Source: Archaeoglobus sp. JdFR-27 (GTDB lineage: Archaea; Halobacteriota; Archaeoglobi; Archaeoglobales; Archaeoglobaceae). Taken from it: a stretch of DNA of 64,000 nucleotides. The notes beneath the pieces are model-generated. The model ran no database searches. It had not been told where the DNA came from and saw only the letters and a list, made by a program, of their open reading frames with translations. Made by a program: the position numbers and the translations under genes. Each line of letters begins with the position of its first letter. The stretch's first letter is position 1. Shown one piece after another: positions 54,083-63,257 of this stretch. The DNA is taken from assembly GCA_002011235.1 (NCBI GenBank), contig MTMO01000001.1, forward strand, positions 1 to 64,000. The letters run 5' to 3'.

Positions 54083-54952
54083 CTATATGTTCTCACCGCT
54101 GTAGGCACCACTGTAAGGCTTCGTTTTCTCAGTTAGCTTTATGAACACCAGTTGCAGAATCCTCGCGTTCTTTTTTAGATAGATCCCATCTGGGTTATAT
54201 ACCACCAACCCCACTTCACTCCTCCCAGTATAGCCCGCATCCCATACGGCAGTGAGGAGATTCGCTCCAGCCCTAACCAGAGACGACCTCGGCCTGCCAA
54301 AAGCCATCAAATCATTCCCAAGCCTCACAACCTCATTTATGTAAGCTCTATAAACTCCTTTTTCAAGAAACACCCATCCTTGTTCACCAAAATCTATTAT
54401 TTCTACTTCTGGAAGCTTCCTTTCCGAATTATCGAAGTCAAGCTTTCCCTCTCCTTTAAGCCTTCCCACAGCTTTAAGAGTGCAGTCAAAACCATTTGGC
54501 TGAAGTTGCTTTTCCAGATCGATGTAGTCCGAGATAAGGTTTTCATTCCTTATCCTCTTGAGGATCGATTCTCTTGAAAGAACACTTCCCCCAGGCAAAT
54601 CATACACCTCCGAATACGGCTTTATGTCGATAACAGGCGAGCCAGGCAAAGCATCGAGCTCTTCAACAACTATCTGATTTTCCTCAATCTTTTTGATCCT
54701 CGTTGCCGACATTCCAATTCTGTTGAGGCGGTAAGGACTTCTTGTAGAGAAAACACCCTGTAGAGGTTTGCTCATATCTCCCTTAGGATGTACCTTGAGC
54801 TTTTCACCTGAAAGATGGAAGATGTAAAGAATCCAGATGAGCATGTCCTCTTTCAATCCATCCATCGCATCCTTATACTCAGGAAAGATTGCTATTTTAT
54901 TGCTCTCGACAACTTTTCCGAGGGTTTTGATTTCGTGCTTTTCATGCTCCAT
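54083..54952 (-). CDS. TrmO tRNA methyltransferase fused to dUTPase/dCTP deaminase-family domain
   Basis: 289 residues in one continuous frame. Residues 1-118 match TrmO/TsaA, which methylates t6A37 of tRNA to m6t6A: FPEYKDAMDGLKED, VFSTRSPYRLNRIG (67-80) and LPGSPVIDIKPY (102-113). Residues about 119-289 match archaeal dUTP diphosphatase/dCTP deaminase: LSRESILKRIRNE, KQLQPNGFDCTLK, GRPRSSLVRAGANL (219-232), DAGYTGRSEVGL (238-249) and a Tyr-rich tail. The two halves normally act separately, one in tRNA modification and one in dUTP removal. No frameshift or stop is seen at the junction. Start at the ATG 54950-54952. Confidence 0.85.
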   Translation of the reverse strand: MEHEKHEIKTLGKVVESNKIAIFPEYKDAMDGLKEDMLIWILYIFHLSGEKLKVHPKGDMSKPLQGVFSTRSPYRLNRIGMSATRIKKIEENQIVVEELDALPGSPVIDIKPYSEVYDLPGGSVLSRESILKRIRNENLISDYIDLEKQLQPNGFDCTLKAVGRLKGEGKLDFDNSERKLPEVEIIDFGEQGWVFLEKGVYRAYINEVVRLGNDLMAFGRPRSSLVRAGANLLTAVWDAGYTGRSEVGLVVYNPDGIYLKKNARILQLVFIKLTEKTKPYSGAYSGENI

Positions 54953-54964
54953 CTCAAAACACCT

Positions 54965-55405
54965 TCATTTCTTTCGGTTCTCCAAGTTTTCCATATAATC
55001 GACATAGTACAAATTGAACTCTTTGTAGTGTCTTAAGAGTTTTGAAATTTTTAAAGCCAATATATGGGCACAAGGAACACGACCTTTCAAATTTATCTGA
55101 AAGTCGTTACAAGTGCAAAAGTCATCTTCGACTATGTACTCCTCCTCTCCAACAATTACAAAAAAATCAAGGTATTTCTTTATCCTGTCCTCTTTCAGAT
55201 AATTGAAGGCTTTTTCACCCCTCTTGCCATATGTCAAAAGCAGACTTTTGTACAGATCATAGGAGATTCCCTTTTTAGCAGATTTTAAAACCTCGTGAGG
55301 CAGATCAAAACCTTTTAACCTAAAATTCTTCGTTTTTTTACTATTTTTCTTATCCTTCTCCTTGTTCACATCCTTTTCTTTGATAGCCACTCTATTATCT
55401 TTCAT
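54965..55405 (-). CDS. SWIM zinc-finger protein
   Basis: 146 residues. The SWIM motif CTCNDFQINLKGRVPCAHILAL, in parts CTCNDFQ and VPCAHILAL, is at about 98-119, the CxC...CxH form. The N-terminus is a Lys/Asp-rich low-complexity segment (KEKDVNKEKDKKNSKK). SWIM proteins bind DNA or protein, often near recombinases. Its stop is 12 bases before the TrmO-dUTPase start. Confidence 0.85.
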   Translation of the reverse strand: MKDNRVAIKEKDVNKEKDKKNSKKTKNFRLKGFDLPHEVLKSAKKGISYDLYKSLLLTYGKRGEKAFNYLKEDRIKKYLDFFVIVGEEEYIVEDDFCTCNDFQINLKGRVPCAHILALKISKLLRHYKEFNLYYVDYMENLENRKK

Positions 55406-55434
55406 CTAATCTATCTAATATGCTAAAAAATTCT

Positions 55435-56004
55435 CTATTCTTCCTCGATCTCCTCGGATGCATCTATCTCAGATAGAAGTACAACCGTGTTGATTGCATC
55501 AACTCCATCCAGCCAGTTAAGAACCAAAAGCTCATCATCGGGAGCGTCGAGCTCAGGTAACTTCTCTCCTGCAAGAACCTTTGCACCCATCTTCGCCACA
55601 ACCTCGAAAGCTGAATCCAAGTCACCTTCCTTCTCCTTTTCAACAGCTTCATCCAAAAGGGTTTTGAAGTCTTTTTTGCTAACTTTTCCTTCCAAATAAA
55701 GCTTGGAAGCTGCAAGAATTGTCCTCATACTTTCTTTTGAGAATTCAAAAAAATCTCCCTTAAATTGATCGTTGAATGAGAACTTTTTCTCAAATATCTT
55801 TGAAACCTCATCAAGCTCCTCCAAAGCATCCTTTTTTGTGATCTCCCTATCTCTAACAGACCTTATGAGATACATGCAAGCAACAACAAAGTCCTCTATC
55901 ATCTTGTCAAACACGTCAAAAGACTCGGCACTCTCGAAATCAAGCTCCTGTTCGTTTATTCTGTCAACCCAGTTCTTCAACCTCTCCTCAGTGTAGAATG
56001 TCAT
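55435..56004 (-). CDS. DUF2150 family protein
   Basis: 189 residues, archaeal family of unknown function. Helical and acidic, with the segments TEERLKNWVDRINEQ, FVVACMYLIRSVRD and DDELLVLNWLDGVDAIN. Upstream of the SWIM gene (29-base gap) and divergent from the COG4030 gene by 61 bases. Confidence 0.8.
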   Translation of the reverse strand: MTFYTEERLKNWVDRINEQELDFESAESFDVFDKMIEDFVVACMYLIRSVRDREITKKDALEELDEVSKIFEKKFSFNDQFKGDFFEFSKESMRTILAASKLYLEGKVSKKDFKTLLDEAVEKEKEGDLDSAFEVVAKMGAKVLAGEKLPELDAPDDELLVLNWLDGVDAINTVVLLSEIDASEEIEEE

Positions 56005-56065
56005 TAATTTTAACCCCCTATTTGAGCATCACAAAACCTTAATAAATATTTATTGTTTTGCAACC

Positions 56066-57181
56066 ATGGCAATTATGGCAACTATAGCAATGGAAACGAT
56101 AAAGGCTGAAAGAAATTTTCCAAAACGAATTTTCTTCACAGACTGGGAGGGGCCATGGGTTACAACCGATTTCGCCCTTGAGATTTCCGAAAAACTTCTG
56201 AATAACCAAAGATTTTTTGAGAGACTAAGCCAGTATGACGATTATCTCTTTTACGTGAAAAGAAAAGAGAACTATAACGCTGGAGATACACTAAGGCTGC
56301 TTGCTCCCTTTATAGCCGTCTACGACATAACTTCCAGCGATCTCGAAAGACTTGCAAATAAAGTCGTCAGATACGTTCCCGATGCAGCTAAAGCGATGTC
56401 AATCCTTCAAGAAAAGTTTAAGCCCGTCGTGATCTCAACAAGCTATGTCCAGTTTCTTAAAGCAACCGCCGAGAAAATTGGAGTGAAAGGCTACCTTTAC
56501 GGAACAGAATTCAACATTGAAAGATATTCTCCTATCTTCAGTGAAAGTGAAAGGATTGAGGCAGAGAAATTAATCGAAGAGATTTCGAAAATGCCAGAAA
56601 TCAGAATTGACACTCAAAACAAAAAGATAATTTCCGGCTCTGAAACGATAGGATTTTTGGACAGAATTTTCTGGGAAAAAAGTGATAGCGGTTTTATAAG
56701 AAAAGTACAGGAGATAATCAAAGATATAAAAGTTATAGGTGGGATAAGAAAACTGGAGATCGTAAAGAAACTTGCAAAAACAAATTTAATCGCCATCGGA
56801 GATAGTATTTCGGATTTTGACATGCTTGGCTGGGTAAGGGAAAGGGGGTTAGCCATATCGTTCAATGGAAATGAGTACGCTTTAATGCAGTCCAATATCG
56901 CAATAGTCAGCAATTCCGCCTTTTCTGAGGCAGCCGTGGTGGAAGCTTTCCTTCTACTAGGCTTCGAGGGAGTAAAAAAACTTATAAATTTTTATACAAG
57001 TAATAAAGAAAAAATAATCGAGATAATCGATGAGAGAATTTCTAATGGGTTGGTAAATTCAGAGACGGTGTTCTATCTGATCGATAAAGGTTATCAAAAC
57101 TATCAAAACTATCAGAGGATCCTTCAGGAATCTCTTAAAATGAGGAAAATTTTGAGGGGAGAGGCAGGAAAATTGGGATAG
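56066..57181 (+). CDS. COG4030 HAD-like protein (EhaR-related)
   Basis: 371 residues. A HAD motif I FFTDWEGPWVTTDFA lies near residue 22, and IAIGDSISDFDMLG (about 245-258) is motif IV. COG4030 proteins are archaeal; some are labelled energy-converting hydrogenase subunit R, but function is not known and no hydrogenase genes are nearby. The 5' end is a near-9-bp ATG repeat (MAIMATIAMET) and the 3' part has a NYQNYQ repeat. The start may be at any of the ATGs; the conserved region begins near residue 20. Confidence 0.75.
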   Translation: MAIMATIAMETIKAERNFPKRIFFTDWEGPWVTTDFALEISEKLLNNQRFFERLSQYDDYLFYVKRKENYNAGDTLRLLAPFIAVYDITSSDLERLANKVVRYVPDAAKAMSILQEKFKPVVISTSYVQFLKATAEKIGVKGYLYGTEFNIERYSPIFSESERIEAEKLIEEISKMPEIRIDTQNKKIISGSETIGFLDRIFWEKSDSGFIRKVQEIIKDIKVIGGIRKLEIVKKLAKTNLIAIGDSISDFDMLGWVRERGLAISFNGNEYALMQSNIAIVSNSAFSEAAVVEAFLLLGFEGVKKLINFYTSNKEKIIEIIDERISNGLVNSETVFYLIDKGYQNYQNYQRILQESLKMRKILRGEAGKLG

Positions 57182-57218
57182 ATTGAGATAAATTAGAGTA
57201 AACGTAAAGGGTGATTTG

Positions 57219-58127
57219 ATGATAGTAGGATTTGGTGCTTTAAATCTGGATAAGATATACAAAGTTGACAAGATCCCGGGAAGAGATGAGGAAGGCTTCG
57301 TGAAAAGCTTGGAGATGCATCCTGGTGGAAGCGCCGCAAACACGATCGTTGGCCTTGCAAGGCTTGGCATTAAAACGGGATTTATCGGAAAAATAGGTGG
57401 CGATGAGGAGGGTAGAATTCTGCTCTCAAATTTTGAGGAAGAGGGAGTTGATACCTCTGCGATAATAAAAAGTGAAGGAAGAAGCGGTACGGCAATGATC
57501 TTTGTCGATGATGAAGGGCACAGGGCCATCCTTGTGGATCCGGGAGTTAACGATACGATAAGATTCGAGGAGATAAACCTTGAAGCGGTGGAAAAAGCTA
57601 GACTCATCCACCTCACGTCATTCATCTGTAAAAATGGAATTGAGTCCTTTGAAAGCCAGAAGAAGATTGCTAAAACAACTAAAGCTGAAATAAGTTTCGA
57701 TCCCGGAATGATCTACATTGAAAAGGGTTTAAAGGAGCTTGAAATCATAATAAACAACTCAGCCATTTTCCTACCTAACAGAAATGAGATGGAATCCCTG
57801 ATGAATCTGGATTTCCGTGATGCTGCAAGAGAGATAATTTCAATGGGATGCAAGGTTGTGGCAATTAAAATGGGTGAAAAGGGCTGCTATGTTACAGACG
57901 GCAAAGAAGAACATGAAATCCAAGCTTTCCCTTCTAAAGCAGTTGATACCACAGGCGCTGGAGACGCATTCAATGCGGGGTTCCTTTATGGCTACGTTAA
58001 AGGATTCAGATTAAAGGATTGTGGTAAGCTTGGAAACTGGATTGCTTCAAAGAACATCCAGAAGGTTGGCGCGAGAACCGGACTGCCACAAGAAGAGGAA
58101 CTTCGAGAGTTTTGGGAGCTAAGGTAA
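57219..58127 (+). CDS. PfkB-family carbohydrate kinase
   Basis: 302 residues. N-terminal GGSAANTIVGLARLG (about 36-50), and DTTGAGDAFNAGFLYG (about 247-262) with the catalytic Asp and anion hole. Ribokinase-like; candidate substrates include ribose, nucleosides (as in archaeal nucleoside kinases) or fructose phosphates. The ATG at 57219 has GGGTGAT 4 bases before it. 37 bases after the COG4030 gene, so probably cotranscribed. Confidence 0.9.
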   Translation: MIVGFGALNLDKIYKVDKIPGRDEEGFVKSLEMHPGGSAANTIVGLARLGIKTGFIGKIGGDEEGRILLSNFEEEGVDTSAIIKSEGRSGTAMIFVDDEGHRAILVDPGVNDTIRFEEINLEAVEKARLIHLTSFICKNGIESFESQKKIAKTTKAEISFDPGMIYIEKGLKELEIIINNSAIFLPNRNEMESLMNLDFRDAAREIISMGCKVVAIKMGEKGCYVTDGKEEHEIQAFPSKAVDTTGAGDAFNAGFLYGYVKGFRLKDCGKLGNWIASKNIQKVGARTGLPQEEELREFWELR

Positions 58128-58195
58128 AGTTAAATTATTGTGTAGATTTGTGTAGAATAAAGTAAACTGGAAAATTATCTGTGAAACGTAGAGAA

Positions 58196-59377
58196 TCAGC
58201 TAAAAAAGGCTCCAAGAGTCAACTGAACACTTTTTTTCAGCTTTCCCATCCATAGAGTGGAATCCGTCTTTAGTTTTGAAGCTGCTGCTTTCAAAGCATC
58301 ATCAAGACTGTCAAATTTTAATGGATTGTCATCCATCGCCCTCCTCACACCTTCTTCCACAACCCATACGCCAAGAGGAGCATAGTAAGCTGGAGAGATC
58401 TCCCTGAGAACGATAACGCTGCCTTTCCTTCCGATCTTTTGCATGTACTCAAGAACCGGAAGCCTTGCAGCATAGTAGCCCCCTGAAAGATTCGAATAGT
58501 CTTTCTTTGGAAGTATTCCTTCACCATCATAGCCAATCCATGTTTTTTCCGGACTCCAGAAGCTCTGCTTTATCCAGATCTCAATCAGCTGAAAGCTAAA
58601 CTCACCAGGGCTAAGAATAACTTCAAAATGATTCCCAAAATGTTCATAGCTAAAAAGAAGAGTTTCATTGATCTCCAGATACGATGCAATTTCCTTCTTT
58701 ATCTCCTCTCCCAAAATGTCGTGAACTGCCGTTATACTCCATCTAGTTGGAACTAGCTTCCTCTTTTTCTGCATCCCTAGCATACCAAGCGAGAAAATCT
58801 TCTGGAGGTAATAAGTTGAAAAACCAGAGTCGAAAAGAGTCTTAACCGCTTCAACCGATTTCAGATCGTCATAATATACCTTTTCAACCTTTGCTGGGAT
58901 TTTTGGGTTTTCTGAAAGTTCGATTCTTTTAACTTCAGCGGATATTCCAATAGGTTGAATTGTGTCACCAAAAGTGGGCCTTCTGTGTATTCTATCGACC
59001 TCTGCATCCAGAGCAACAGCTTTGATGCTGGCCGTTGCCTCTTGGATAGTTAAAAGGAATCTGTTTGGATCTGAGGCTTTTTCAACCTCAAGCCTTTTCA
59101 TACCTCTTAACAAGGACATTCTTAAGCTAATAACCTCCTCAACGCTCCCTTCCCAGAGCCAGGGAGAATCGAGATACTCAGCATTTTCCTGCATGGATAT
59201 GAGAGGCCCTACAAATACGGATGGATAACCAAATCTGCCTACAAATGCAGATGGAGGGGTGGGCTTTTCAATGTTTCCTGGCTTTAAGTGAATGGCTTTA
59301 AGAAATCGGAATTTCTGGAGGAGAGGACATTTTTGTCTTCCACATAGCAAGTTGCCCTTGCAAACAGCGCAATTCAT
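58196..59377 (-). CDS. nreA: NreA-family DNA repair protein with PCNA-binding tail
   Basis: 393 residues of the archaeal Nre (DUF650/651) family implicated in resistance to DNA damage. The N-terminus has a zinc-like cluster (Cys3, Cys6, Cys12, Cys17). The C-terminus ends QLTLGAFFS, a PIP box (Q385, L388, F391, F392) for docking on PCNA. The central DUF651-like part holds SAFVGRFGYPSVFVGP. The right-hand neighbour (upstream) is metK on the same strand; the gap holds no obvious promoter. Confidence 0.9.
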   Translation of the reverse strand: MNCAVCKGNLLCGRQKCPLLQKFRFLKAIHLKPGNIEKPTPPSAFVGRFGYPSVFVGPLISMQENAEYLDSPWLWEGSVEEVISLRMSLLRGMKRLEVEKASDPNRFLLTIQEATASIKAVALDAEVDRIHRRPTFGDTIQPIGISAEVKRIELSENPKIPAKVEKVYYDDLKSVEAVKTLFDSGFSTYYLQKIFSLGMLGMQKKRKLVPTRWSITAVHDILGEEIKKEIASYLEINETLLFSYEHFGNHFEVILSPGEFSFQLIEIWIKQSFWSPEKTWIGYDGEGILPKKDYSNLSGGYYAARLPVLEYMQKIGRKGSVIVLREISPAYYAPLGVWVVEEGVRRAMDDNPLKFDSLDDALKAAASKLKTDSTLWMGKLKKSVQLTLGAFFS

Positions 59378-59476
59378 GCCTACATCAATTTTTGAGATAC
59401 AAATTAATAGAGGTTTTGATCATACTGAAAGTGACCAAAATTATGGTTTCAAAAGTTTTATAACCACAAGTCAGAA

Positions 59477-60673
59477 TTAAAAAGTACTAAGCTCCCCATT
59501 AATTACCATTTCAGTAATTTTAGTCACATCTGCCAGCCATTCCTCTGCCACTATTCTTACCTTGCTCTCCAGTTTCTCAATGTCGTAGCCTTTCTCTGGC
59601 AAAATTTGTAGGCTTAATGCATAAGGATCGTCAATTGGCTTACCGATCTGTGAAAGAATTTTCACATAAACTTCTTTCACACCTTCAACGGCAGCAACGG
59701 TGTCTCTGGCAATAAGCGTGGCAAGTAAATTGTATATCTTCCCAACGTGGTTTATCGGATTCTTGCCGCTCGTTGCCTCCATGCTCATCGGTCTGCCAGG
59801 TGTGATCAAACCATTCGCCCTGTTTCCTCTGCCAACACTCCCATCATCCCCATTCTCAGCTGAGGTTCCTGTGACCGTTAGGTAAACAATCCTGCTGTCG
59901 TAGTCATCGGCAGTATTAACATTAACATTTACTTTCCTTTCAGTGTATTCAAAAACGATATCGCTAACGTAATCCTTGAGCTCATCTTTAAGAGAGACAT
60001 ATTCTTTGATATTCTGAAGATATTTCCCGATAAAAGCACACGCTATGGTTAAATTGATCTCATCCTTCTCCCTCAATCCCATAACCTTTATGTCCTCTCC
60101 AATGGCTGGGTTTTCTTTCCTGAACTCGTTGTATATCCTTCTTTCAACATTGTAGACAATTTTTTCAGTCTCGCTGAAAGGGGCAAATCCTATACCAAAA
60201 GAGGTATCGTTAGAATGAGGGATACGATTACCCCTCTTAAAAACTTCTTTCAGATCAGTACTACCTTCTCCTATTTTCACATCAAAAACAACATCTTCTT
60301 CAGGATTGAGCTCATGCATAATATCTTTCACATATTTTTTCGCAGCCTTTAAAGCTATCTTGTCAGTGGGGATATAAATGCCATCAAAAAATTTTGTTGC
60401 TCTGCCGACGAGGAGAATATAAATCGGTTCAATTATCTCTCCACCCCCGAATTCAGGATTTGCCCTTCCAGCCACGATCTGTGTTTCATCGGTGTTGTGA
60501 TGCAAAATATAGCCAAATCTTTTAAGATATTCCTTGCTCAAAGCCCTACTCATCGCCTCGGCTATGCCATCAGCTAAGCTATCAGGATGCCCGATGCCTT
60601 TCCTTTCAACAATCTCAATCTGGTGCTCCTCAATCGGAGTGTGATGAACTTCCTCAATGAATATGTTTTTCAT
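59477..60673 (-). CDS. metK: S-adenosylmethionine synthetase, archaeal type
   Basis: About 398 residues of the archaeal MAT, distinct from bacterial MetK. Makes SAM from methionine and ATP. Landmarks: [17 protein letters not shown] near the start, [21 protein letters not shown], and [19 protein letters not shown]. The ATG at 60671-60673 has GGTGAT 6 bases upstream; the GTG four codons earlier overlaps that site. It serves the radical SAM and methyltransferase enzymes encoded elsewhere in the window. Confidence 0.96.
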   Translation of the reverse strand: MKNIFIEEVHHTPIEEHQIEIVERKGIGHPDSLADGIAEAMSRALSKEYLKRFGYILHHNTDETQIVAGRANPEFGGGEIIEPIYILLVGRATKFFDGIYIPTDKIALKAAKKYVKDIMHELNPEEDVVFDVKIGEGSTDLKEVFKRGNRIPHSNDTSFGIGFAPFSETEKIVYNVERRIYNEFRKENPAIGEDIKVMGLREKDEINLTIACAFIGKYLQNIKEYVSLKDELKDYVSDIVFEYTERKVNVNVNTADDYDSRIVYLTVTGTSAENGDDGSVGRGNRANGLITPGRPMSMEATSGKNPINHVGKIYNLLATLIARDTVAAVEGVKEVYVKILSQIGKPIDDPYALSLQILPEKGYDIEKLESKVRIVAEEWLADVTKITEMVINGELSTF

Positions 60674-60811
60674 AAATATCACCAAAGAAAATCGTTATCA
60701 GGAATATAAATATTTCTCCTTTCATTTATTAGTAATAGTAATATTAACAGAAATCAGGAGCTTAATACGTTTGGTGTTTAAAAAATTAGCGGTGAGATGC
60801 AGTTAGGATCC

Positions 60812-61030
60812 TCAAGGATTCTCCGAATGCTTGACCTTCTTCCTTTCAATTTCTCTAACCTTTTCCTCAATTTCTTCCAAAGTATACTCAGCAACCACCT
60901 CGTAGTTCCCCAAACTTAACCACATAAGCTGTTTTTTGTTGGGCTGCCTGTCCAGAAGTTTGGCACCAGTCTTTTCATCCTCCATGATTATTAAAGCTTC
61001 TTTACCATCAGGAAATCGGATCTTTTTCAT
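60812..61030 (-). CDS. Small hypothetical protein (72 residues)
   Basis: Beta-rich N-terminal half (IRFPDGKEALIIMEDEKTG), then a charged helix (TLEEIEEKVREIERKKVKH). No family recognised. Start ATG at 61028-61030. Between metK and a DUF5395 gene on the same strand. Confidence 0.55.
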   Translation of the reverse strand: MKKIRFPDGKEALIIMEDEKTGAKLLDRQPNKKQLMWLSLGNYEVVAEYTLEEIEEKVREIERKKVKHSENP

Positions 61031-61089
61031 CGTTCCACAAGCGATCGAGGAATTTAAAATACTTTCCTTTCCTAAAAATGAGGGACGTT

Positions 61090-61359
61090 TCAGGGCTGAT
61101 CCAAATCAATGTAGATGGTTCGATAAAAGTAGTAGGGATGATACTGCCATATCCAGTGAGGTATATTCTTTCTGAAATCCAGCTCCATTGTTACTTTAAT
61201 CTTTCCCTTTCCTAAAATCTCCTTTAATCTCTCCTTAATCTTTTCATCAATCTCAGCAAGAGTCTCACCAATCACATTGATTTCATCATTTTTAGCAATC
61301 CATTTCCGACCATCGTGCAACACATCAAAATTAATCGTTATCATAAAATCTTCAATCAT
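61090..61359 (-). CDS. DUF5395 family protein
   Basis: 89 residues with an N-terminal ITINFDVLHDGRKWIAKND strand pair and a DEKIKERLKEILGKGK helix, then KIKVTMELDFRKNIPHWIW; archaeal family of unknown function. The ATG at 61342-61344 (MITINF) may be the true start. Follows the sulfate-exporter-like gene by 28 bases. Confidence 0.6.
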   Translation of the reverse strand: MIEDFMITINFDVLHDGRKWIAKNDEINVIGETLAEIDEKIKERLKEILGKGKIKVTMELDFRKNIPHWIWQYHPYYFYRTIYIDLDQP

Positions 61360-61387
61360 AAAAATAAAAATTAAAAAAATTTAATAT

Positions 61388-62857
61388 TTATGGAGCCGTT
61401 GGTGGCATCATTCCCATGTGGAAGAGCCATGCGATTAGCCAGCCGATGGGTATTATGATCACTGCTAGAATGAACGCATATGCAGCTGTCAGCCTTCCAA
61501 GTCCCTCCTGTTTAAGCGCTCTGAAGTCCGTTACGATGCCGATGCTTGTGAATGTCAGCACGAAGAAGAATTTTCGAAGCGATCCTTCTACCGGTTTAAT
61601 TCCAAGTGTCAATGCTTTGTAGGCACTTGCGGTATCTGGATACAGGTTGAATCCTATGATTAAAAGTAAGAACATTGCAAGGAAGTAACCGAGGACGAAC
61701 TTTGGAAATCTCCACCAAATCTCCATCTTCTGGACTTTTTCTCCTGGCCTTCTTTCGACTCTGTAAACCCAGATCGTAGCTAGAACGAAGGCCCAAACGC
61801 CTATGAACATGTCGATCCAGATTTTAGTGTTGACTGCAGACATCAAAATCCAGCCTTCTTCCCACTTCTGACCGAGCTCTATTGCAGCTCTCGACCTCAT
61901 AAGTTCGTCAAGTATCGCTCCAGCAGCTGCATCTGCACCGTCTGTCTTAACTGTCAAACCAAGACTGGCTCCTGCTGCTATTGGCTCGTTGAACCAGAAT
62001 GCTGCAAGTATCCCAGGCAGGACTATCAGCTCTATAACTGCAAACACAACTATGAGCGCTGAAATCATCACTGGCACGATTGGTCTCGCTCTAATAGCTC
62101 CTGCAGTTGCTATCGCTGCAGAAACACCGCATATGGAAATCCCTGAAGCGAGGCATGCAGCCCATTCTCTCGAGAGTTTAAAGAGTTTCCTGCCCACAAG
62201 GAAAGCGAGAGGCCAGAAGAGTAAATAGGCTGCAATTGTCGCGCTCGCTCCTGCTGTAAGTAGGTGAATAGCGTATCCGAACGACTTTATCGCGAGATAG
62301 CCAAGCTTCGCACCAAGCATAACGATGGCAACCTTGATGAACCACTCTGGCCTTGCTCCAAGCTTGATGAATTCCCTGAATCCTTTGGGAGCGAAGTTAC
62401 CGATGATCAAACCTACGATCAAAGCCATAATATAGAATGCACCGCCCAAAGACAGGCTCCAATCAATACCATATTTCGCTCTATCAAGTGTTGTAGCAGC
62501 GATGTATGCGTTCTCACCAATTATGTATGCGAGCACTGAAAGCCAGAAGACGATCGTAAAAGCTGCAAAGTACTTCTTGAGATCCCATTTCATGAAGAAT
62601 GCTCCGACAGCTGTTGTCAACATTAGTATAATATAGCTCGAGATTAACGATGCAATTGGGCTCATTAGCTCTTTATGCGAAGCTCTGAATGCTTTTTCCA
62701 AAGCCACCCACTTGCCAAACTTGACAATCCATCCCACGAGATCGACACCACTTAGCGATGTGATTATCCCAAGCAGCACAAAGAATGTACCAAGCCAGAA
62801 AGCCCACCAGTCTTCCGTTGAGAACATTCCCGTATACCATCTCCTTTCTTCTGCCAT
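61388..62857 (-). CDS. YeiH-type putative anion (sulfate) exporter
   Basis: About 489 residues with some ten membrane helices, the conserved UPF0324/YeiH family (TIGR00698). Family motifs: GNFAPKGFREFIKLGARPEWFIK (in parts GNFAPKGFREF and RPEWFIKVAIVMLGA), ASGISICGVSAAIATAGAIRAR (in part SGISICGVSAA), and VLTFTSIGIVTDFRAL. Substrate unproven; sulfate, sulfonate or taurine have been suggested for relatives. ATG chosen five codons into the open frame because GGGGTGG lies just before it. Confidence 0.85.
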   Translation of the reverse strand: MAEERRWYTGMFSTEDWWAFWLGTFFVLLGIITSLSGVDLVGWIVKFGKWVALEKAFRASHKELMSPIASLISSYIILMLTTAVGAFFMKWDLKKYFAAFTIVFWLSVLAYIIGENAYIAATTLDRAKYGIDWSLSLGGAFYIMALIVGLIIGNFAPKGFREFIKLGARPEWFIKVAIVMLGAKLGYLAIKSFGYAIHLLTAGASATIAAYLLFWPLAFLVGRKLFKLSREWAACLASGISICGVSAAIATAGAIRARPIVPVMISALIVVFAVIELIVLPGILAAFWFNEPIAAGASLGLTVKTDGADAAAGAILDELMRSRAAIELGQKWEEGWILMSAVNTKIWIDMFIGVWAFVLATIWVYRVERRPGEKVQKMEIWWRFPKFVLGYFLAMFLLLIIGFNLYPDTASAYKALTLGIKPVEGSLRKFFFVLTFTSIGIVTDFRALKQEGLGRLTAAYAFILAVIIIPIGWLIAWLFHMGMMPPTAP

Positions 62858-62872
62858 CATCCCACCCCACAA

Positions 62873-63106
62873 TCATCTATAATGCACTAGCACGGTGAAG
62901 TAGATTATTGCCCACAGAACTATTGTCAGTATAACCCCTGCTACTACCGAGTACTTCGTCAGAAATCCATCGATGCTTGGATCCCAAGGTTCAACTGCTA
63001 TAAGGGGTCTTTCGTAGCCACAAGACGCGCATCGAACGATGTCCTCTTCCTCCATTTTCACAATCTCCATCATCGATCCACAGGTAGGACACAACTCCTC
63101 AGCCAT
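62873..63106 (-). CDS. Zinc-ribbon membrane protein
   Basis: 77 residues. Two Cys pairs, LCPTCGSM and RCASCGYERP, form a zinc ribbon in the cytoplasm; a single membrane helix follows (VVAGVILTIVLWAIIYFTVLV in part: VVAGVILTIVLWAIIYF). It lies 15 bases before the anion-exporter gene on the same strand, so it is a likely accessory or regulatory subunit. A GGTGATACC lies just before the ATG. Confidence 0.7.
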   Translation of the reverse strand: MAEELCPTCGSMMEIVKMEEEDIVRCASCGYERPLIAVEPWDPSIDGFLTKYSVVAGVILTIVLWAIIYFTVLVHYR

Positions 63107-63176
63107 GGTATCACCTAATTTTTCCTACAATTTCACATTCTCTCACAACACGCCAAAATTATATTTATGAGGTATC

Positions 63177-63200
63177 TTATTTAGTGATATCGTCAAATAA
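63177..63200. promoter_or_regulatory. Imperfect 24-bp palindrome upstream of the zinc-ribbon/exporter operon
   Basis: TTATTT at 63177-63182 pairs with AAATAA at 63195-63200 around a GATATC core (63186-63191). On the minus strand a TATA-like CATAAATATAAT (about 63160-63170) lies between it and the gene, so it is placed like an activator or operator site. Confidence 0.5.
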
Positions 63201-63257
63201 ACTGTCAAAAAGTATCAAAAACTTTGTTAATTTTTAATTATTGAAAAAAGACAGTTA

